Made by a program: the position numbers and the translations under genes
Shown: positions 27,888 to 38,200 of the stretch, one piece after another
Layout: the number at the start of each line of letters is the position of its first letter
How positions within the stretch are numbered: position 1 is the stretch's first letter
The notes under the pieces: model-generated
The model's input: only the letters and a program-made list of their open reading frames with translations
Databases searched by the model: none
What the model was told of the DNA's origin: nothing
Source of the DNA: Stutzerimonas kunmingensis
GTDB lineage: Bacteria > Pseudomonadota > Gammaproteobacteria > Pseudomonadales > Pseudomonadaceae
NCBI RefSeq assembly: GCF_002929225.1
Contig: NZ_PISM01000022.1
Span: forward strand, 372,001 to 436,000
Length of the DNA stretch: 64,000 nt
Direction: 5' to 3'

Positions 27888-29029
27888 TCAGAATACGAAA
27901 TCGACGCCGACGGAAACGATGTCACCGTCGTAGTTGCGGGCCGGGGCAATCCCGACGGCGTTGTCGAAGACCTCTTGAGCGCTACGGGTGAACACGCCGT
28001 CATAGCCGTTCTTGGTATCGACGCGCTTGTACTCGCCCTTCACCACCACGGTCGGTGCGGCCTGGTAGTTCAGGCCCAGGGTCCAGGAGCTCTGACGGCC
28101 ACCGTTGTCGTCCAGCTGTGCGTAGGTGACATGCGGCAGGAAGTCGCCGAAACGACGGCCGCCCATCAGGTAGAAGGAGTCGATCGCTTCCATGTCATCG
28201 TTCTCGATCATGCGCGAGGTCCACTCGTTGCTGCTGACCCAGGTGCCGTTGTCGTACTGGTAGCCGATCGAAGTGAACTTGCCTTTTTCCTTGTCCAGAT
28301 CCAGCAGGCTGAGGGTTCGCATCGTGCCGCCGCCAACATCCACCGTGCCGCTGATATCGGTGGTGATATCCGCCTCGACATAACCGATGCGCAGCATGCC
28401 GAAATCGTTGGTGGCCAGGCTGACGCTGGCGCCGAACAGGTTGCCGTAGTCGATATCGAACTGCTCGTCGTAGGCGTAGTAGTCGCGGTTCTTTGCCTGG
28501 CCGCCGGCAACCTGGAAGGTCACCGAGCCGTACGACAGCGGCACGGTGTAGACCGCATCGGCGCCTTCGTAGTTGGTCACCTGGACCTGGCTGTAGACCT
28601 CGTCGGGCAGGCGCAGCCAAGGGTAGCTGTAGCCGACGTCGAGGCTTTCGGAATACATGTACACCGGGCTGCGCAGGCGGCCGGCGCGGAGCATCAGCTG
28701 GTCGTTGGCCTGCAGCGACAGGTAGGCCCATTCCAGGTTGGCTTTCCACTCGTCCTGTTGCGCCTTGGCCGTGGCCTGGACAGTCACGCCCAGGGTGTCG
28801 GTGATGCCGTAGCTCAGCTGCGCGCCGAACTTGGACAGCTGATCGCCGCGCCAGGAGTCGTTGGTCTGGCCCTGGATGCCGTAGCTGCGACCATCATCTT
28901 CGCCGCCGAGGTGGGTGAAACCGACGGTGTACCGAAACCGTTGAAGCGATGTTCACCCTGTTCCAGGGCGAAGGCAGGGGTGGCGGCCAGGCAGACAGCT
29001 GCCAGACCGGCGACACGAAGTGCAGTCAT
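27888..29029 (-). pseudogene. outer-membrane porin, frameshifted near the N-terminus
   Basis: The first frame encodes a signal peptide (MTALRVAGLAAVCLAATPAF) and LEQGEHRFNGFGT. The rest of the barrel (VGFTHLGGEDDGRSYGIQGQ onward, ending in SVGVDFVF with terminal Phe) is in another frame. At 28926-28933 the plus strand reads GGTGTACC where GGTACC would keep one frame, so a two-base GT insertion splits the gene. Restored, the product would have about 379 residues and alternating beta-strand character. GGAG precedes the ATG. Otherwise the frame is open, so the lesion is recent or a sequencing error. Confidence 0.8.
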
Positions 29030-29048
29030 TGGATGCTCCAGAAAATCG

Positions 29049-30671
29049 TTAAACACGGAATTGGCCCGTAGCCGCGCGCAGGTGGTCTCCGGTACTCACC
29101 AGTTGCTCGCCAAGGCGGGCGGTGGCTTCGGCGCCGTTTGCGGTTGCTTGTGCGTCCTGCTGCAACACTTGAGTTTCTTGTCTGATGGAACTCGACAGGC
29201 CGATCTGCTCCTGGGTGAACTGGGCGATGCCGGCGTTGAGTTCGTCGATCTGGTTGACCGTGCCGGCGATGGCTTCCAGCAGCTGAGTGGCCTCGATGGA
29301 GCGCTCGATGCTGGCGCGGGACTTCTCGCCATTGCTGGTCATCACGTTGAGCACGGTGTTGGCGCTGTTCTGCAGGCGCTGGATGATCTGCTGGATCTCG
29401 GCGGTGGACGCCGCGGTCTTCTGCGCCAGATTGCGCACCTCGTCTGCGACGACCGCAAAACCGCGGCCCTGCTCGCCGGCGCGGGCGGCTTCGATGGCGG
29501 CGTTGAGTGCCAGCAGGTTGGTCTGTTCGGCGATGCTACGGATGACGGTCAGCACCGAGCCGACTTCCTGGGTTTCTTCCTCCAGTTGTTCCATGGCCTT
29601 GACCGCGCCCATCACGCTGTCGCCCAGGTCACTGATGCCGGTCGACAGGCTGCCGACGTGCTCGCGCGCAGTGGCCGCCTGCCGCGCAGCAGAGTTGGCT
29701 TCATCGGATGCCTGCTGCGAGCGCTGCGCGACTTCCTGAATGCTGCCGGTCATGGTGAGGATGTCGCGGGTTATCGAATCGGTGTGGTGCTGCTGCGATT
29801 TGGCGTTCTCTTCCGAACCCTGGGTGAGCTTGTACAGCTCCTTGGAAACCTGGCCCAGCGGGTTGGCGGCCTCGATGATCTGGCGGATGGTGCGCTGCAG
29901 CTTGTCGAGGAAGCTGTTGAACAGCTCGATCATCGCGCCGATCTCATCGTTGGACTCGACGTTCACGCGCTGGGTCAGATCGCCGTCGCCGCGGGCGATC
30001 GACTGCAGCGAGGTGATCACGCCGCGGATATTGACCATCACGCTGCGGATCACCAGCCAGGCGCCGAGGCTGACCAGCACCACCAGTACCAGGCTGAGAA
30101 TGATGCCCAGGCGGGTGGTCGCCGCGTTGGCTTCGCGGGTCTGCACCAGGGTCTGCTGGAAATCGTCGTAGGCCTGGGCGCGGAAGTCGCTGCCGAGCTT
30201 CTGCGCCTGCGCCAGATCACTAGCCATACGATCCAGGCTGGGTCGCAGGTCGTCGAACGAGGCGCTGCCGTCGATCAACTTGGTCGACGCAGCGAGTGCA
30301 TTATCGGCGTAGTCGCGCACTGCCTTGCGCCAGTCGCTCAATGCCTGAAGCTGCTGGCGCTGCTCGCTCAACAGCGACGCCAGGGCCTGCTGCTGGCTGT
30401 CGATCTGCTGCAGGACCTCGCGCGCTTCGTCGAGAATGCCCGGCTCTCCCGCCGCCACTGCGTTGTTCAGCAACGCCGGCACGCGGGAGAACTGGAAGAT
30501 CACCGCGTCGGCTTTTTCCAGGGTCGGATAGCTGCGGGTCTCCAGCAGAACCAGCCGTGAGTCGGTTGCCGAGAGCTGTAACGAGGTGTAGACCACATAC
30601 AGCACGAGTCCGACCAGGGCGACGGCGGGTACCAGGGAAAGCTTGGCGGTCAGCGAGAGGTTCTTCAGCAT
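29049..30671 (-). CDS. methyl-accepting chemotaxis protein
   Basis: A 540-residue chemoreceptor. A membrane segment at about 9-28 is followed by a ~155-residue periplasmic helical sensor of four-helix-bundle type, a second membrane segment near 190-212, a HAMP linker and a long signalling coiled coil. The hairpin tip is intact ([20 protein letters not shown]). It has no C-terminal CheR pentapeptide. The start MLKNLS is chosen because GGAG precedes it. It lies 19 bases upstream of the porin on the same strand, but its ligand is not apparent. Confidence 0.93.
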   Translation of the reverse strand: MLKNLSLTAKLSLVPAVALVGLVLYVVYTSLQLSATDSRLVLLETRSYPTLEKADAVIFQFSRVPALLNNAVAAGEPGILDEAREVLQQIDSQQQALASLLSEQRQQLQALSDWRKAVRDYADNALAASTKLIDGSASFDDLRPSLDRMASDLAQAQKLGSDFRAQAYDDFQQTLVQTREANAATTRLGIILSLVLVVLVSLGAWLVIRSVMVNIRGVITSLQSIARGDGDLTQRVNVESNDEIGAMIELFNSFLDKLQRTIRQIIEAANPLGQVSKELYKLTQGSEENAKSQQHHTDSITRDILTMTGSIQEVAQRSQQASDEANSAARQAATAREHVGSLSTGISDLGDSVMGAVKAMEQLEEETQEVGSVLTVIRSIAEQTNLLALNAAIEAARAGEQGRGFAVVADEVRNLAQKTAASTAEIQQIIQRLQNSANTVLNVMTSNGEKSRASIERSIEATQLLEAIAGTVNQIDELNAGIAQFTQEQIGLSSSIRQETQVLQQDAQATANGAEATARLGEQLVSTGDHLRAATGQFRV

Positions 30672-30827
30672 GCATCGAACTCCAGTGCAGGGGCTACGGG
30701 TACTACGAAGAGCACGTTGATGGCCAAATGCCAGTTGCTGGGGCAATTGTGACCGAAAACCGCATTCGGGTCACGTTATCGGTTGTAACAGAGTTAACTT
30801 GAGGGCCGCCGGGCGGATTGCGGGCAT

Positions 30828-30852
30828 AAAAAAACCGCCCCGAAGGGCGGTT
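30828..30852 (-). terminator. rho-independent terminator of glcB
   Basis: An 8-bp stem (30833-30840 with 30845-30852), CGAA loop on the plus strand, and seven T on the minus strand (plus A at 30828-30834). It lies 21 bases beyond the malate synthase stop. Confidence 0.92.
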
Positions 30853-30873
30853 CCTGTGCAGCTCGGACGCGGG

Positions 30874-33054
30874 TTACAGGCCGTTTTTGGCCTTGAACTC
30901 GCGGCGACGGCGGTGCAGTACCGGCTCGGTGTAACCGTTGGGCTGCTTGGTGCCTTCGAGGACCAGCTCCAGGGCAGCCTGGAAGGCCACGCTGTTGTCG
31001 AAGTCCGGTGCCATCGGGCGGTACAGCGGGTCGCCCTGGTTCTGGCGGTCAACCACCGGCGCCATGCGCTTGAGGCTCGCGAGCACCTGATCCTTGGTAA
31101 CGACGCCATGACGCATCCAGTTGGCTACGTGCTGGCTGGAGATACGCAGGGTGGCGCGGTCTTCCATCAGCGCGATGTCGTTGATGTCCGGTACCTTGGA
31201 GCAACCGACGCCCTGTTCGACCCAGCGGACCATGTAGCCGAGGATGCCCTGCGAGTTGTTGTCCAGCTCGTTCTGCTTCTCTTCCTCGCTCCAATTGGTG
31301 TCTTGCGCCAGCGGGATGGTGAGGATGTCGTCGATGGACGCCTTCTCGCGCTTGGCCAGTTCCACCTGACGCGCCTGCACGTCGATCTTGTGGTAGTGCA
31401 TGGCGTGCAGGGTGGCAGCGGTCGGCGACGGTACCCAGGCGGTGTTGGCGCCGGCCATGGGGTGGCCGACCTTCTGCTCGAGCATCGCAGCCATCAGGTC
31501 AGGCATGGCCCACATGCCCTTGCCGATCTGCGCCTTGCCCTGCAGGCCGCAGGCCAGGCCCACGTCGACGTTGTTGTTCTCGTAGGCGCTGATCCACTTC
31601 TCGGCCTTCATGGCCGCCTTGCGCACCATCGGGCCGGCTTCCATGGAGGTGTGGATTTCGTCACCGGTGCGGTCGAGGAAGCCGGTGTTGATGAACACCA
31701 CGCGCTCGCGCGCTTCCTTGATGCAGGCCTTGAGGTTGATCGTGGTACGACGCTCCTCGTCCATGATGCCGACCTTCAGGGTGTTGCGCGGCAGACCGAG
31801 AACGTCCTCGACGCGGCCGAACAGCTCGGTGGCGAAAGCCACTTCTTCCGGGCCGTGCATCTTCGGCTTGACGATGTACATCGAGCCGGTGCGGGTGTTC
31901 TTGCGGCTGGTGTCGCCGTTGAGGTTGTGCACCGCGATCAGGCTGGTGAACAGGCCGTCCATGATGCCTTCCGGCACCTCGTTGCCTTCCTTGTCGAGGA
32001 TGGCGTCGTTGGTCATCAGGTGACCGACGTTACGGATGAATAGCAGGGAGCGGCCATGCAGGGTCAGCTCGCCGTTGCCGTCGGCCTTGGTGTAGACGCG
32101 GTCCGGGTTCATCGCGCGGGTGATGCGCTTGCCGCCCTTTTCCAGCTCCTCGACCAGGTCGCCTTTCATCAGGCCGAGCCAGTTGCGATAGACGATGGTC
32201 TTGTCGTCGGCGTCGACGGCGGCGATGGAGTCTTCGCAGTCCATGATGGTGGTCAGCGCCGATTCCATCAGGATGTCTTTCACGCCGGCCGCGTCGGTCT
32301 GGCCGATCGGGCTGGCCGGGTCGATCTGGATCTCGAAGTGAATGCCGTTGTTCTTCAGCAGCACGGCGATCGGTGCGCTGGCTTCGCCCTGGAAGCCCTG
32401 CAGCTGGGCCGGGTTCTTCAGGCCGGTGGTGCTGCCGTCCTTGAGCGAAACGACCAGCTTGCCGCCTTCGATGCGGTAGCCGGTGGAGTCGACGTGCGAG
32501 CCGCTTTCCAGCGGTGCGGCTTCATTGAGGAAGTTGCGCGCGTAGGCGATGACCTTGTTGCCGCGGATCTCGTTGTAGCCCGGGCCCTTGCTGGCGCCGT
32601 CTTCTTCAGAGATCGCGTCGGTGCCGTACAGGGCGTCGTACAGCGAGCCCCAGCGGGCGTTGGCGGCGTTCAGGGCGAAGCGCGCGTTCATGATCGGCAC
32701 CACCAGCTGCGGGCCGGCCATGCGGGCGATTTCTTCGTCGACATTCTCGGTGGTGGCCTGGAAGTCTTCGGCTTCCGGCAGCAGGTAGCCGATTTCCTGC
32801 AGGAAGCTCTTGTACGCCACGGCGTCGTGGGCCTGACCGGCGCGAGCCTGGTGCCAGGCATCGATCTGCGCCTGCAGCTCGTCGCGCTTGGCCAGCAGCG
32901 CGCGGTTCTTCGGCGCCAGGTCGTGGATGACGCTGTCGGCGCCAGCCCAGAAGGCGGCGGCATCGACGCCGGTACCGGGAATCGCTTCGTTGTTCACGAA
33001 GTCGTACAGGACTTTGGCGACCTGCAGGCCACCGACTTGAACGCGCTCAGTCAT
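30874..33054 (-). CDS. glcB: malate synthase G
   Basis: A 726-residue enzyme condensing glyoxylate and acetyl-CoA into malate in the glyoxylate pathway. It has full G-isoform length and the blocks [18 protein letters not shown] (seen as [20 protein letters not shown]), [36 protein letters not shown] and [18 protein letters not shown]. The start at 33054 is preceded by AGGCGAG. It is a single-gene unit ending in its own terminator. Confidence 0.97.
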   Translation of the reverse strand: MTERVQVGGLQVAKVLYDFVNNEAIPGTGVDAAAFWAGADSVIHDLAPKNRALLAKRDELQAQIDAWHQARAGQAHDAVAYKSFLQEIGYLLPEAEDFQATTENVDEEIARMAGPQLVVPIMNARFALNAANARWGSLYDALYGTDAISEEDGASKGPGYNEIRGNKVIAYARNFLNEAAPLESGSHVDSTGYRIEGGKLVVSLKDGSTTGLKNPAQLQGFQGEASAPIAVLLKNNGIHFEIQIDPASPIGQTDAAGVKDILMESALTTIMDCEDSIAAVDADDKTIVYRNWLGLMKGDLVEELEKGGKRITRAMNPDRVYTKADGNGELTLHGRSLLFIRNVGHLMTNDAILDKEGNEVPEGIMDGLFTSLIAVHNLNGDTSRKNTRTGSMYIVKPKMHGPEEVAFATELFGRVEDVLGLPRNTLKVGIMDEERRTTINLKACIKEARERVVFINTGFLDRTGDEIHTSMEAGPMVRKAAMKAEKWISAYENNNVDVGLACGLQGKAQIGKGMWAMPDLMAAMLEQKVGHPMAGANTAWVPSPTAATLHAMHYHKIDVQARQVELAKREKASIDDILTIPLAQDTNWSEEEKQNELDNNSQGILGYMVRWVEQGVGCSKVPDINDIALMEDRATLRISSQHVANWMRHGVVTKDQVLASLKRMAPVVDRQNQGDPLYRPMAPDFDNSVAFQAALELVLEGTKQPNGYTEPVLHRRRREFKAKNGL

Positions 33055-33283
33055 TACTCGCCTCACTTGGTTCTTCTAATTCGACGGACAGTTTCGTTTC
33101 TTGTAGTCCGAGTCGCCGGATACTACATGAAGCGCCGGGGAAAATCAGTCCGCCGAAAGAGCCGGTAGTTTCGGCCTTGCGACGCCGGGCGAGGGCGCCG
33201 CCGACTGTCGTCGGGGCGGCTGCCTGCTATACCTAATGGGCCGTCGCTACCGCGTGAGCGAATTCCCAGCACAGGAGCCGTCC

Positions 33284-33808
33284 ATGGATCACCTCGCTCT
33301 TACCGTCATTGCCGAAGATCAGCCAGGTCTGGTCGAACGACTGGCAAAGTGCATCGCCGATCACGGCGGCAACTGGCTGGAGAGCCGGATGTCGCGCATG
33401 GCCGGACAGTTTGCCGGCATCCTGCGCGTGGCCGTGCCGCAGCAGGCGCATGCCGAGCTGACCGCCGCGTTGCAGGGGCTTGAGGCGCAGGGCATTCGCG
33501 TCCTGCTGGCGCACAGCGGCACGGAGCCAGCGGCGAGCTGGCAGGAAATTCAGCTGGAGCTGGTCGGCAACGACCGCCCGGGCATCGTCCGCGACATCAC
33601 CCGTCTGCTCGCCGAGCATGGGGTGAATCTGGAAAGCCTGGATACCGAGGTGCTGCCGGCGCCGATGAGCAGCGAGCTGCTGTTCCGTGCCGAGGTGCGC
33701 CTGGCCGTGCCGAGCGAACTGTCGCTGGAAGTGCTCCAGCAGCGCCTGGAAACCCTGGCCGACGACTTGATGGTTGAACTCAAGCTGCAGCCGACAGAGA
33801 AATCCTAG
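33284..33808 (+). CDS. ACT-domain protein, GcvR-like
   Basis: A 174-residue cytosolic protein made of two ACT domains: residues ~3-80 (LALTVIAEDQPGLVERLAKC) and ~88-165 (IQLELVGNDRPGIVRDITRL). This is the layout of GcvR, the glycine-cleavage-system repressor partner, and ACT domains usually bind amino acids. ACAGGAG precedes the ATG. It is divergent to glcB across 229 bases. Assignment to true GcvR function is tentative because no gcv genes are nearby. Confidence 0.85.
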   Translation: MDHLALTVIAEDQPGLVERLAKCIADHGGNWLESRMSRMAGQFAGILRVAVPQQAHAELTAALQGLEAQGIRVLLAHSGTEPAASWQEIQLELVGNDRPGIVRDITRLLAEHGVNLESLDTEVLPAPMSSELLFRAEVRLAVPSELSLEVLQQRLETLADDLMVELKLQPTEKS

Positions 33809-33824
33809 TCGTTCGCCGGCATTT

Positions 33825-34715
33825 TCAGCCGGCGCTTTTGCGCATGATGCGCCAGGCGTCCAAGCTGTACACCGCAAGCCCGGCCCAGATGCAGAAGAAG
33901 GCCAATTGTCGATCGACCGGGAACGGCTCGCCGAACAACTGCACGGCGAGGATCAGCAGCAGCGTCGGCGTCAGGTACTGCAAAAAGCCCAGCGTCGAGT
34001 ACGGCAGGTGGCGCGCGGCGGCGTTGAAGCCGAGCAGCGGGATCAGCGTCACCGGGCCTGCGGCCATCAGCCAGAGCGCGTCGGTGCTGGTCCAGAACGC
34101 AGGTTCCGTACTCGTGCCGCTGCTGAACCAGAACAGCCAGACCAGCGCTACCGGCAACAACATCCAGGTTTCCACCACCAGCCCGGGCAACGCGGCCACC
34201 GGTGCCAGCTTGCGTAGCAGACCGTAGCTGCCGAAGCTCAGCGCCAGCACGATGGAAATCCACGGGAATTCGCCGAGCATCAGCAGCTGCAGGCTGACAC
34301 CGACGGTGGCCATCGCCACCGCCAGCCACTGCAGCGGGCGCAGCCGCTCGCGCAGCACGATCATGCCGAGCAGCACGTTGACCAGCGGATTGATGTAGTA
34401 GCCCAGGCTGGCTTCGACCATCCGGTCGTGGTTCACCGCCCAGACGTAGATCAGCCAGTTGGCGGCGATCAGCACGCTGGAGATGCCGAGCACGCCAAGC
34501 CGTCGCGGATGTGCCAGCAGTTCGCGCCACCAGCCGGGGTGGCGCCAGACCAGCAGCACCAGCGAACCGAACACCGCCGACCAGATTACCCGCTGGGTAA
34601 CGATCTCCAGCGCGCCGTACTGCTCGAGTGCCTTGAAGTAGAGCGGGAACATGCCCCAGATGCTGAACGTGGCCAGCCCCAGCAGATAACCCTTGCGCAG
34701 ATTGGCGGTAGCCAT
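33825..34715 (-). CDS. rarD: RarD-type EamA transporter
   Basis: A 296-residue ten-helix EamA/DMT transporter. RarD features are RKGYLLGLATFSIWGMFPLYFK (read in two parts: RKGYLLGLATF, SIWGMFPLYFK), NWLIYVWAVNHDRMVEASLG and GYYINPLVNVLLGM. RarD is linked to chloramphenicol sensitivity in other bacteria, but its natural substrate is not settled. It converges with the ACT gene and diverges from the SDR gene. Confidence 0.9.
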   Translation of the reverse strand: MATANLRKGYLLGLATFSIWGMFPLYFKALEQYGALEIVTQRVIWSAVFGSLVLLVWRHPGWWRELLAHPRRLGVLGISSVLIAANWLIYVWAVNHDRMVEASLGYYINPLVNVLLGMIVLRERLRPLQWLAVAMATVGVSLQLLMLGEFPWISIVLALSFGSYGLLRKLAPVAALPGLVVETWMLLPVALVWLFWFSSGTSTEPAFWTSTDALWLMAAGPVTLIPLLGFNAAARHLPYSTLGFLQYLTPTLLLILAVQLFGEPFPVDRQLAFFCIWAGLAVYSLDAWRIMRKSAG

Positions 34716-34919
34716 GACGTCCTTCGACGAGCAGCGGAGAGCCGGCCATTTTGCGCCTTTGTCCGGAGGAGAGAAAGATTAGGCGGCTAACGTAAAGCCA
34801 CGGCGCGACCAGCTGCGCCGATCCGACGGATGAGGGAACGCGCGAAGGCTCGCTCCGTCTCATCTGCATCGCCAATCGAAACGGCGTCGCGTTCAGGCGA
34901 CGTGCGTACGGAGGTCGCA

Positions 34920-35687
34920 ATGCGCTTGCAGAATCAGGTGGCTCTGGTCACCGGCAGTACTCACGGCATCGGCCTCGGCATCGCCGTGCGCCTGGCCGAG
35001 GAGGGGGCCGACGTGGTCATCAACGGTCGCGAGGAAGATGACGAGGCCCGTGCGAGCCTCGAGCAAGTACGCGCCGTGGGGCGGCGGGTCTGCTTCATCG
35101 CCGCGGACGTCAGCCAGGTCGAGCAATGCCAGCGGCTGGTGCGCGAGAGCGTCGAGCGCATGGGCCGCCTGGATATCCTGGTGAACAACGCCGGTGTGCA
35201 GGCGCACGCCGCATTTCTCGACGCCGAGGAGGACGACTACGACCGGGTACTCGAGGTCAACCTGCGCGGGCCGTTCTTTCTCGCCCAGGCATTTGCCCGT
35301 CATCTGCGTGAGCAGGGCCGTGGTGGGCGCATCATCAACAATAGCTCGGTGCACGAAGAGCTGCCGCACCCCAACTTCACCGCCTACTGCGCGAGCAAGG
35401 GCGGGCTGAAGATGCTCATGCGCAATATCGCCATCGAGCTTGCGCCACTCGGCATCACCGTTAATAACGTGGCGCCAGGTGCGGTGAAAACGCCGATCAA
35501 CCGCGAACTGATGAACCAGCCGGAGAAGCTTGCCAGCCTGCTGCAGAACATCCCGGCCGGGCGCCTTGGGCGGCCTCACGATGTCGCTGGGGTCGTCGCC
35601 TTTCTCGCCTCACCGGATGCCGAATACATCACCGGGACTACCCTGGTGGTCGATGGCGGCCTGCTATGGAATTACAGCGAACAATGA
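34920..35687 (+). CDS. short-chain dehydrogenase/reductase, glucose 1-dehydrogenase-like
   Basis: A 255-residue classical SDR. The cofactor motif is TGSTHGIGLGIA, followed by the structural NNAG (LVNNAGVQAH), catalytic S in NNSSVHEELPHP and YxxxK in YCASK, then GAVKTPIN and TGTTLVVDGG. Close relatives are annotated as glucose 1-dehydrogenases, though SDR specificity is hard to read. GGAGG sits seven bases before the ATG. Its stop overlaps the trehalase start in ATGA (35684-35687). Coupling to a trehalase makes oxidation of released glucose plausible. Confidence 0.88.
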   Translation: MRLQNQVALVTGSTHGIGLGIAVRLAEEGADVVINGREEDDEARASLEQVRAVGRRVCFIAADVSQVEQCQRLVRESVERMGRLDILVNNAGVQAHAAFLDAEEDDYDRVLEVNLRGPFFLAQAFARHLREQGRGGRIINNSSVHEELPHPNFTAYCASKGGLKMLMRNIAIELAPLGITVNNVAPGAVKTPINRELMNQPEKLASLLQNIPAGRLGRPHDVAGVVAFLASPDAEYITGTTLVVDGGLLWNYSEQ

Positions 35688-37288
35688 CCAGTAGCCAGTC
35701 GTACAAGCCGTTCAGCCATGACGTCAGCGCCATCTCGCTGGCCGATACCCTAAGCCCCGCCGATCGCTATCAGGAGCTGTTCGTCGCAGTGCAGATGCAG
35801 CGCATCTTTCCCGACAGCAAGACCTTCGTCGACTGCGCGCCGCGGCGCCATCCCGAAGTCATCCTCGAGGCATACCGCGCCCGCTGCAATGAGCCCGGCT
35901 TCGATCTCGGCGCCTTCGTCCACGAGTACTTCAGCCTTTACGAGATGCCGGTCAGGGAATTCGTCGCCAACCCCGACGACAGCCTGGCCGAACACATCGA
36001 CCGGCTCTGGCCGGTGCTCACCCGGCAGCCGCAGGACCATCCGGAGCATTCCTCGCTGCTGCCACTGCCGCACCCGTATGTGGTGCCAGGCGGGCGCTTC
36101 ACCGAGCTGTATTACTGGGATTCCTACTTCACCATGCTCGGCCTGGACGAGAGCGGGCACTGCGATCTGCTGCGTTCGATGGCGGACAACTTCGCCTACC
36201 TGATCGACACCTACGGCCATGTGCCCAATGGCAACCGAACCTACTACCTCGGCCGCTCGCAGCCGCCGGTGTTCGCCCTGATGACCGAGCTGTTCGAGGA
36301 AAATGGCGTGTACCGGGCCAGCGATTACCTGCCGCAGCTGCACAAGGAATATGCCTTCTGGATGGAGGGTGCCGATGCGTTGCGCCCCGGTGAGCGGCAC
36401 CGGCGCTGCGTCTGCCTGGCCGACGGCGTGGTGCTCAACCGTTACTGGGACGAGCGCGATACGCCGCGCGAGGAGTCCTATCGCGAAGACGTCGAGACCG
36501 CCCGCGCCAGTTGCCGGCCGCGGCACGAGGTTTATCGTGACCTGCGCGCCGGTGCCGAATCGGGCTGGGACTTCAGCTCACGCTGGCTGGACGATGCGCA
36601 CCGGCTGGCGACCATCCGCACCACCAGCATCCTGCCCATCGACCTCAATGCGTTGCTCTACAAGCTCGAGCGGCAGATCGCCGAGCTGTCGGCGGTGAAG
36701 GGCCAGCAGGCCTGTGCCGAGAGTTTTGCCCGGCGCGCCGAAATTCGCCTGGCAGCGATCGACCACTACCTGTGGAATCCACGCGCCGGCGCCTACTTCG
36801 ACTATGACTGGCGGCGCGGCCGGCAACGCGACAACCTCACCGCCGCGACCCTGGCGCCGCTGTTCGTGCGCATGGCCAGTGCCGAGCAGGCGGCAGCGGT
36901 CGCGGCAACCGTGCGCGCCCGCCTGCTGGCTCCGGGTGGGCTGGCCACTACCGAGATCAGTGGCAGCGGCGAGCAGTGGGATCGCCCCAATGGCTGGGCG
37001 CCGCTGCAGTGGATCGCCATTCGCGGCCTGCAGCACTACGGCCATGACGCGCTGGCGCTGGACATCGAGGAGCGCTGGCTGACCATTGTCAGCCACCTGT
37101 TCGAGCGCGAGAACAAGCTGGTGGAGAAATACGTGCTGCGGCCCTGTACCGAGCACGCCAAAGGCGGCGAATATCCCCTGCAGGACGGCTTCGGCTGGAC
37201 CAACGGCGTCACGCGCAAGCTCATGCAGCAGGACCCCAGCCATCAGGCCAACCGCTGCCGGGCCGGCCACTGTCGCCCGCCGGCCTAG
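35684..37288 (+). CDS. treF: trehalase, GH37, cytoplasmic type
   Basis: A 534-residue family GH37 trehalase splitting trehalose into two glucoses. Signature 1 PGGRFTELYYWDSY is at 135-148 and signature 2 QWDRPNGWAPLQW near 430. The catalytic-acid region ESGWDFSSRW lies near 290 and the GGEYPLQDGFGWTNGV loop near the end. There is no signal peptide, which fits the cytoplasmic TreF type rather than periplasmic TreA. Translational coupling to the SDR gene is unusual and suggests a trehalose-to-gluconate route inside the cell. Confidence 0.92.
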   Translation: MTSSQSYKPFSHDVSAISLADTLSPADRYQELFVAVQMQRIFPDSKTFVDCAPRRHPEVILEAYRARCNEPGFDLGAFVHEYFSLYEMPVREFVANPDDSLAEHIDRLWPVLTRQPQDHPEHSSLLPLPHPYVVPGGRFTELYYWDSYFTMLGLDESGHCDLLRSMADNFAYLIDTYGHVPNGNRTYYLGRSQPPVFALMTELFEENGVYRASDYLPQLHKEYAFWMEGADALRPGERHRRCVCLADGVVLNRYWDERDTPREESYREDVETARASCRPRHEVYRDLRAGAESGWDFSSRWLDDAHRLATIRTTSILPIDLNALLYKLERQIAELSAVKGQQACAESFARRAEIRLAAIDHYLWNPRAGAYFDYDWRRGRQRDNLTAATLAPLFVRMASAEQAAAVAATVRARLLAPGGLATTEISGSGEQWDRPNGWAPLQWIAIRGLQHYGHDALALDIEERWLTIVSHLFERENKLVEKYVLRPCTEHAKGGEYPLQDGFGWTNGVTRKLMQQDPSHQANRCRAGHCRPPA

Positions 37289-37341
37289 GACATCTGGCGC
37301 GATGGTTGCGCGCAATCTCCCTACAAATGCAATGGATCAAT

Positions 37342-37356
37342 AGTTATCGTACAACT
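37342..37356. promoter_or_regulatory. candidate FadR-type operator, site A
   Basis: The minus strand reads AGTTGTACGATAACT. The same 15-mer, with one to four changes, recurs before kdgD (54823), before the gudX-tct operon (54607) and before the udh operon (44225). It lies 47 bases upstream of the FadR-type regulator start, so the regulator probably controls itself. Partial dyad symmetry (AGTT/AACT arms) suits a GntR/FadR dimer. Confidence 0.65.
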
Positions 37357-37403
37357 GCTGGGCTATGATGACGGTTGCTTCCGCTTCTCAGAGATCGCCG
37401 TCC

Positions 37404-38159
37404 ATGGATAACCAGAGCGCCCAGCCACGCGCCCGTCGCAAACATCGCAGCCTCGCCCAGGAGCTGGTCGCCGAACTGTCGCAGCAGATCCGCGACGGCA
37501 TGTTGAAGCGCGGCGACAAGCTGCCGACCGAGTCCGCCATCATGCAGACGCAGGGTGTGAGTCGCACGGTGGTGCGCGAGGCGATCTCGCGCCTGCAGGC
37601 CTCGGGGCTGGTGGAAACGCGGCACGGCATCGGCACCTTCGTGCTGGATACGCCGAGCACCACCGGGCTGCGCATCGACCCGGCGACCATCGGCACCCTG
37701 CGCGACCTGCTGGCTATTCTGGAATTGCGCATCAGCCTGGAAGTGGAATCGGCCGGGTTGGCCGCGCAGCGCCGCTCGCCCGAGCAGCTGGCGGCCATGC
37801 GCGCCTTTCTTGATCAGCTCAACCAGAGTGCGGCGCACTCCAGCGATGCGGTGTCCTCGGATTTCCAGTTCCATCTGCAGATCGCCGAAGCCACCGGCAA
37901 CCGCTACTTCACCGACATCATGAGCCACCTGGGCACCACGCTGATCCCGCGCAGCCGGGTCAATTCCGCGCGGCTGGCCCATGACGACCAGCAGCATTAC
38001 CAGGCGCGCCTGGGCCGCGAGCACGAGCAGATCTACGAGGCCATCGAGCGCCAGGACCCGGAATCCGCGCGGGCGGCCATGCGGCTGCACCTGACCAACA
38101 GCCGCGAGCGGCTGCGCCAGGCCCACGAAAGCGCCGAAGCGGAAGTGCTGCAGAACTGA
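37404..38159 (+). CDS. FadR-family GntR transcriptional regulator
   Basis: A 251-residue regulator with an N-terminal winged helix (about 15-80: LVAELSQQIRDGMLKRGDKL, PTESAIMQTQGVSRTVVREA, GLVETRHGIGTFVL) and a helical FCD ligand domain (about 90-235) holding DFQFHLQIAEATGNRYF and the later His of RAAMRLHL. FCD members usually bind carboxylic acids or sugar acids with a metal ion. It opens the uronate/aldarate island and has a predicted operator in its own promoter that recurs at three other island promoters, so it is the likely repressor of the set. The effector is unknown; an aldarate or keto-deoxy intermediate is likely. Confidence 0.9.
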   Translation: MDNQSAQPRARRKHRSLAQELVAELSQQIRDGMLKRGDKLPTESAIMQTQGVSRTVVREAISRLQASGLVETRHGIGTFVLDTPSTTGLRIDPATIGTLRDLLAILELRISLEVESAGLAAQRRSPEQLAAMRAFLDQLNQSAAHSSDAVSSDFQFHLQIAEATGNRYFTDIMSHLGTTLIPRSRVNSARLAHDDQQHYQARLGREHEQIYEAIERQDPESARAAMRLHLTNSRERLRQAHESAEAEVLQN

Positions 38160-38200
38160 TCGCCGCCCCGGCGCAGCTAGCGCCGGGTACGTCGACAGCC

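Noticed and set aside
27867..30560. 897-codon open frame on the plus strand
   Set aside because: It lies opposite the chemoreceptor and porin; composition is His/Gln/Val-rich as in antisense shadows.
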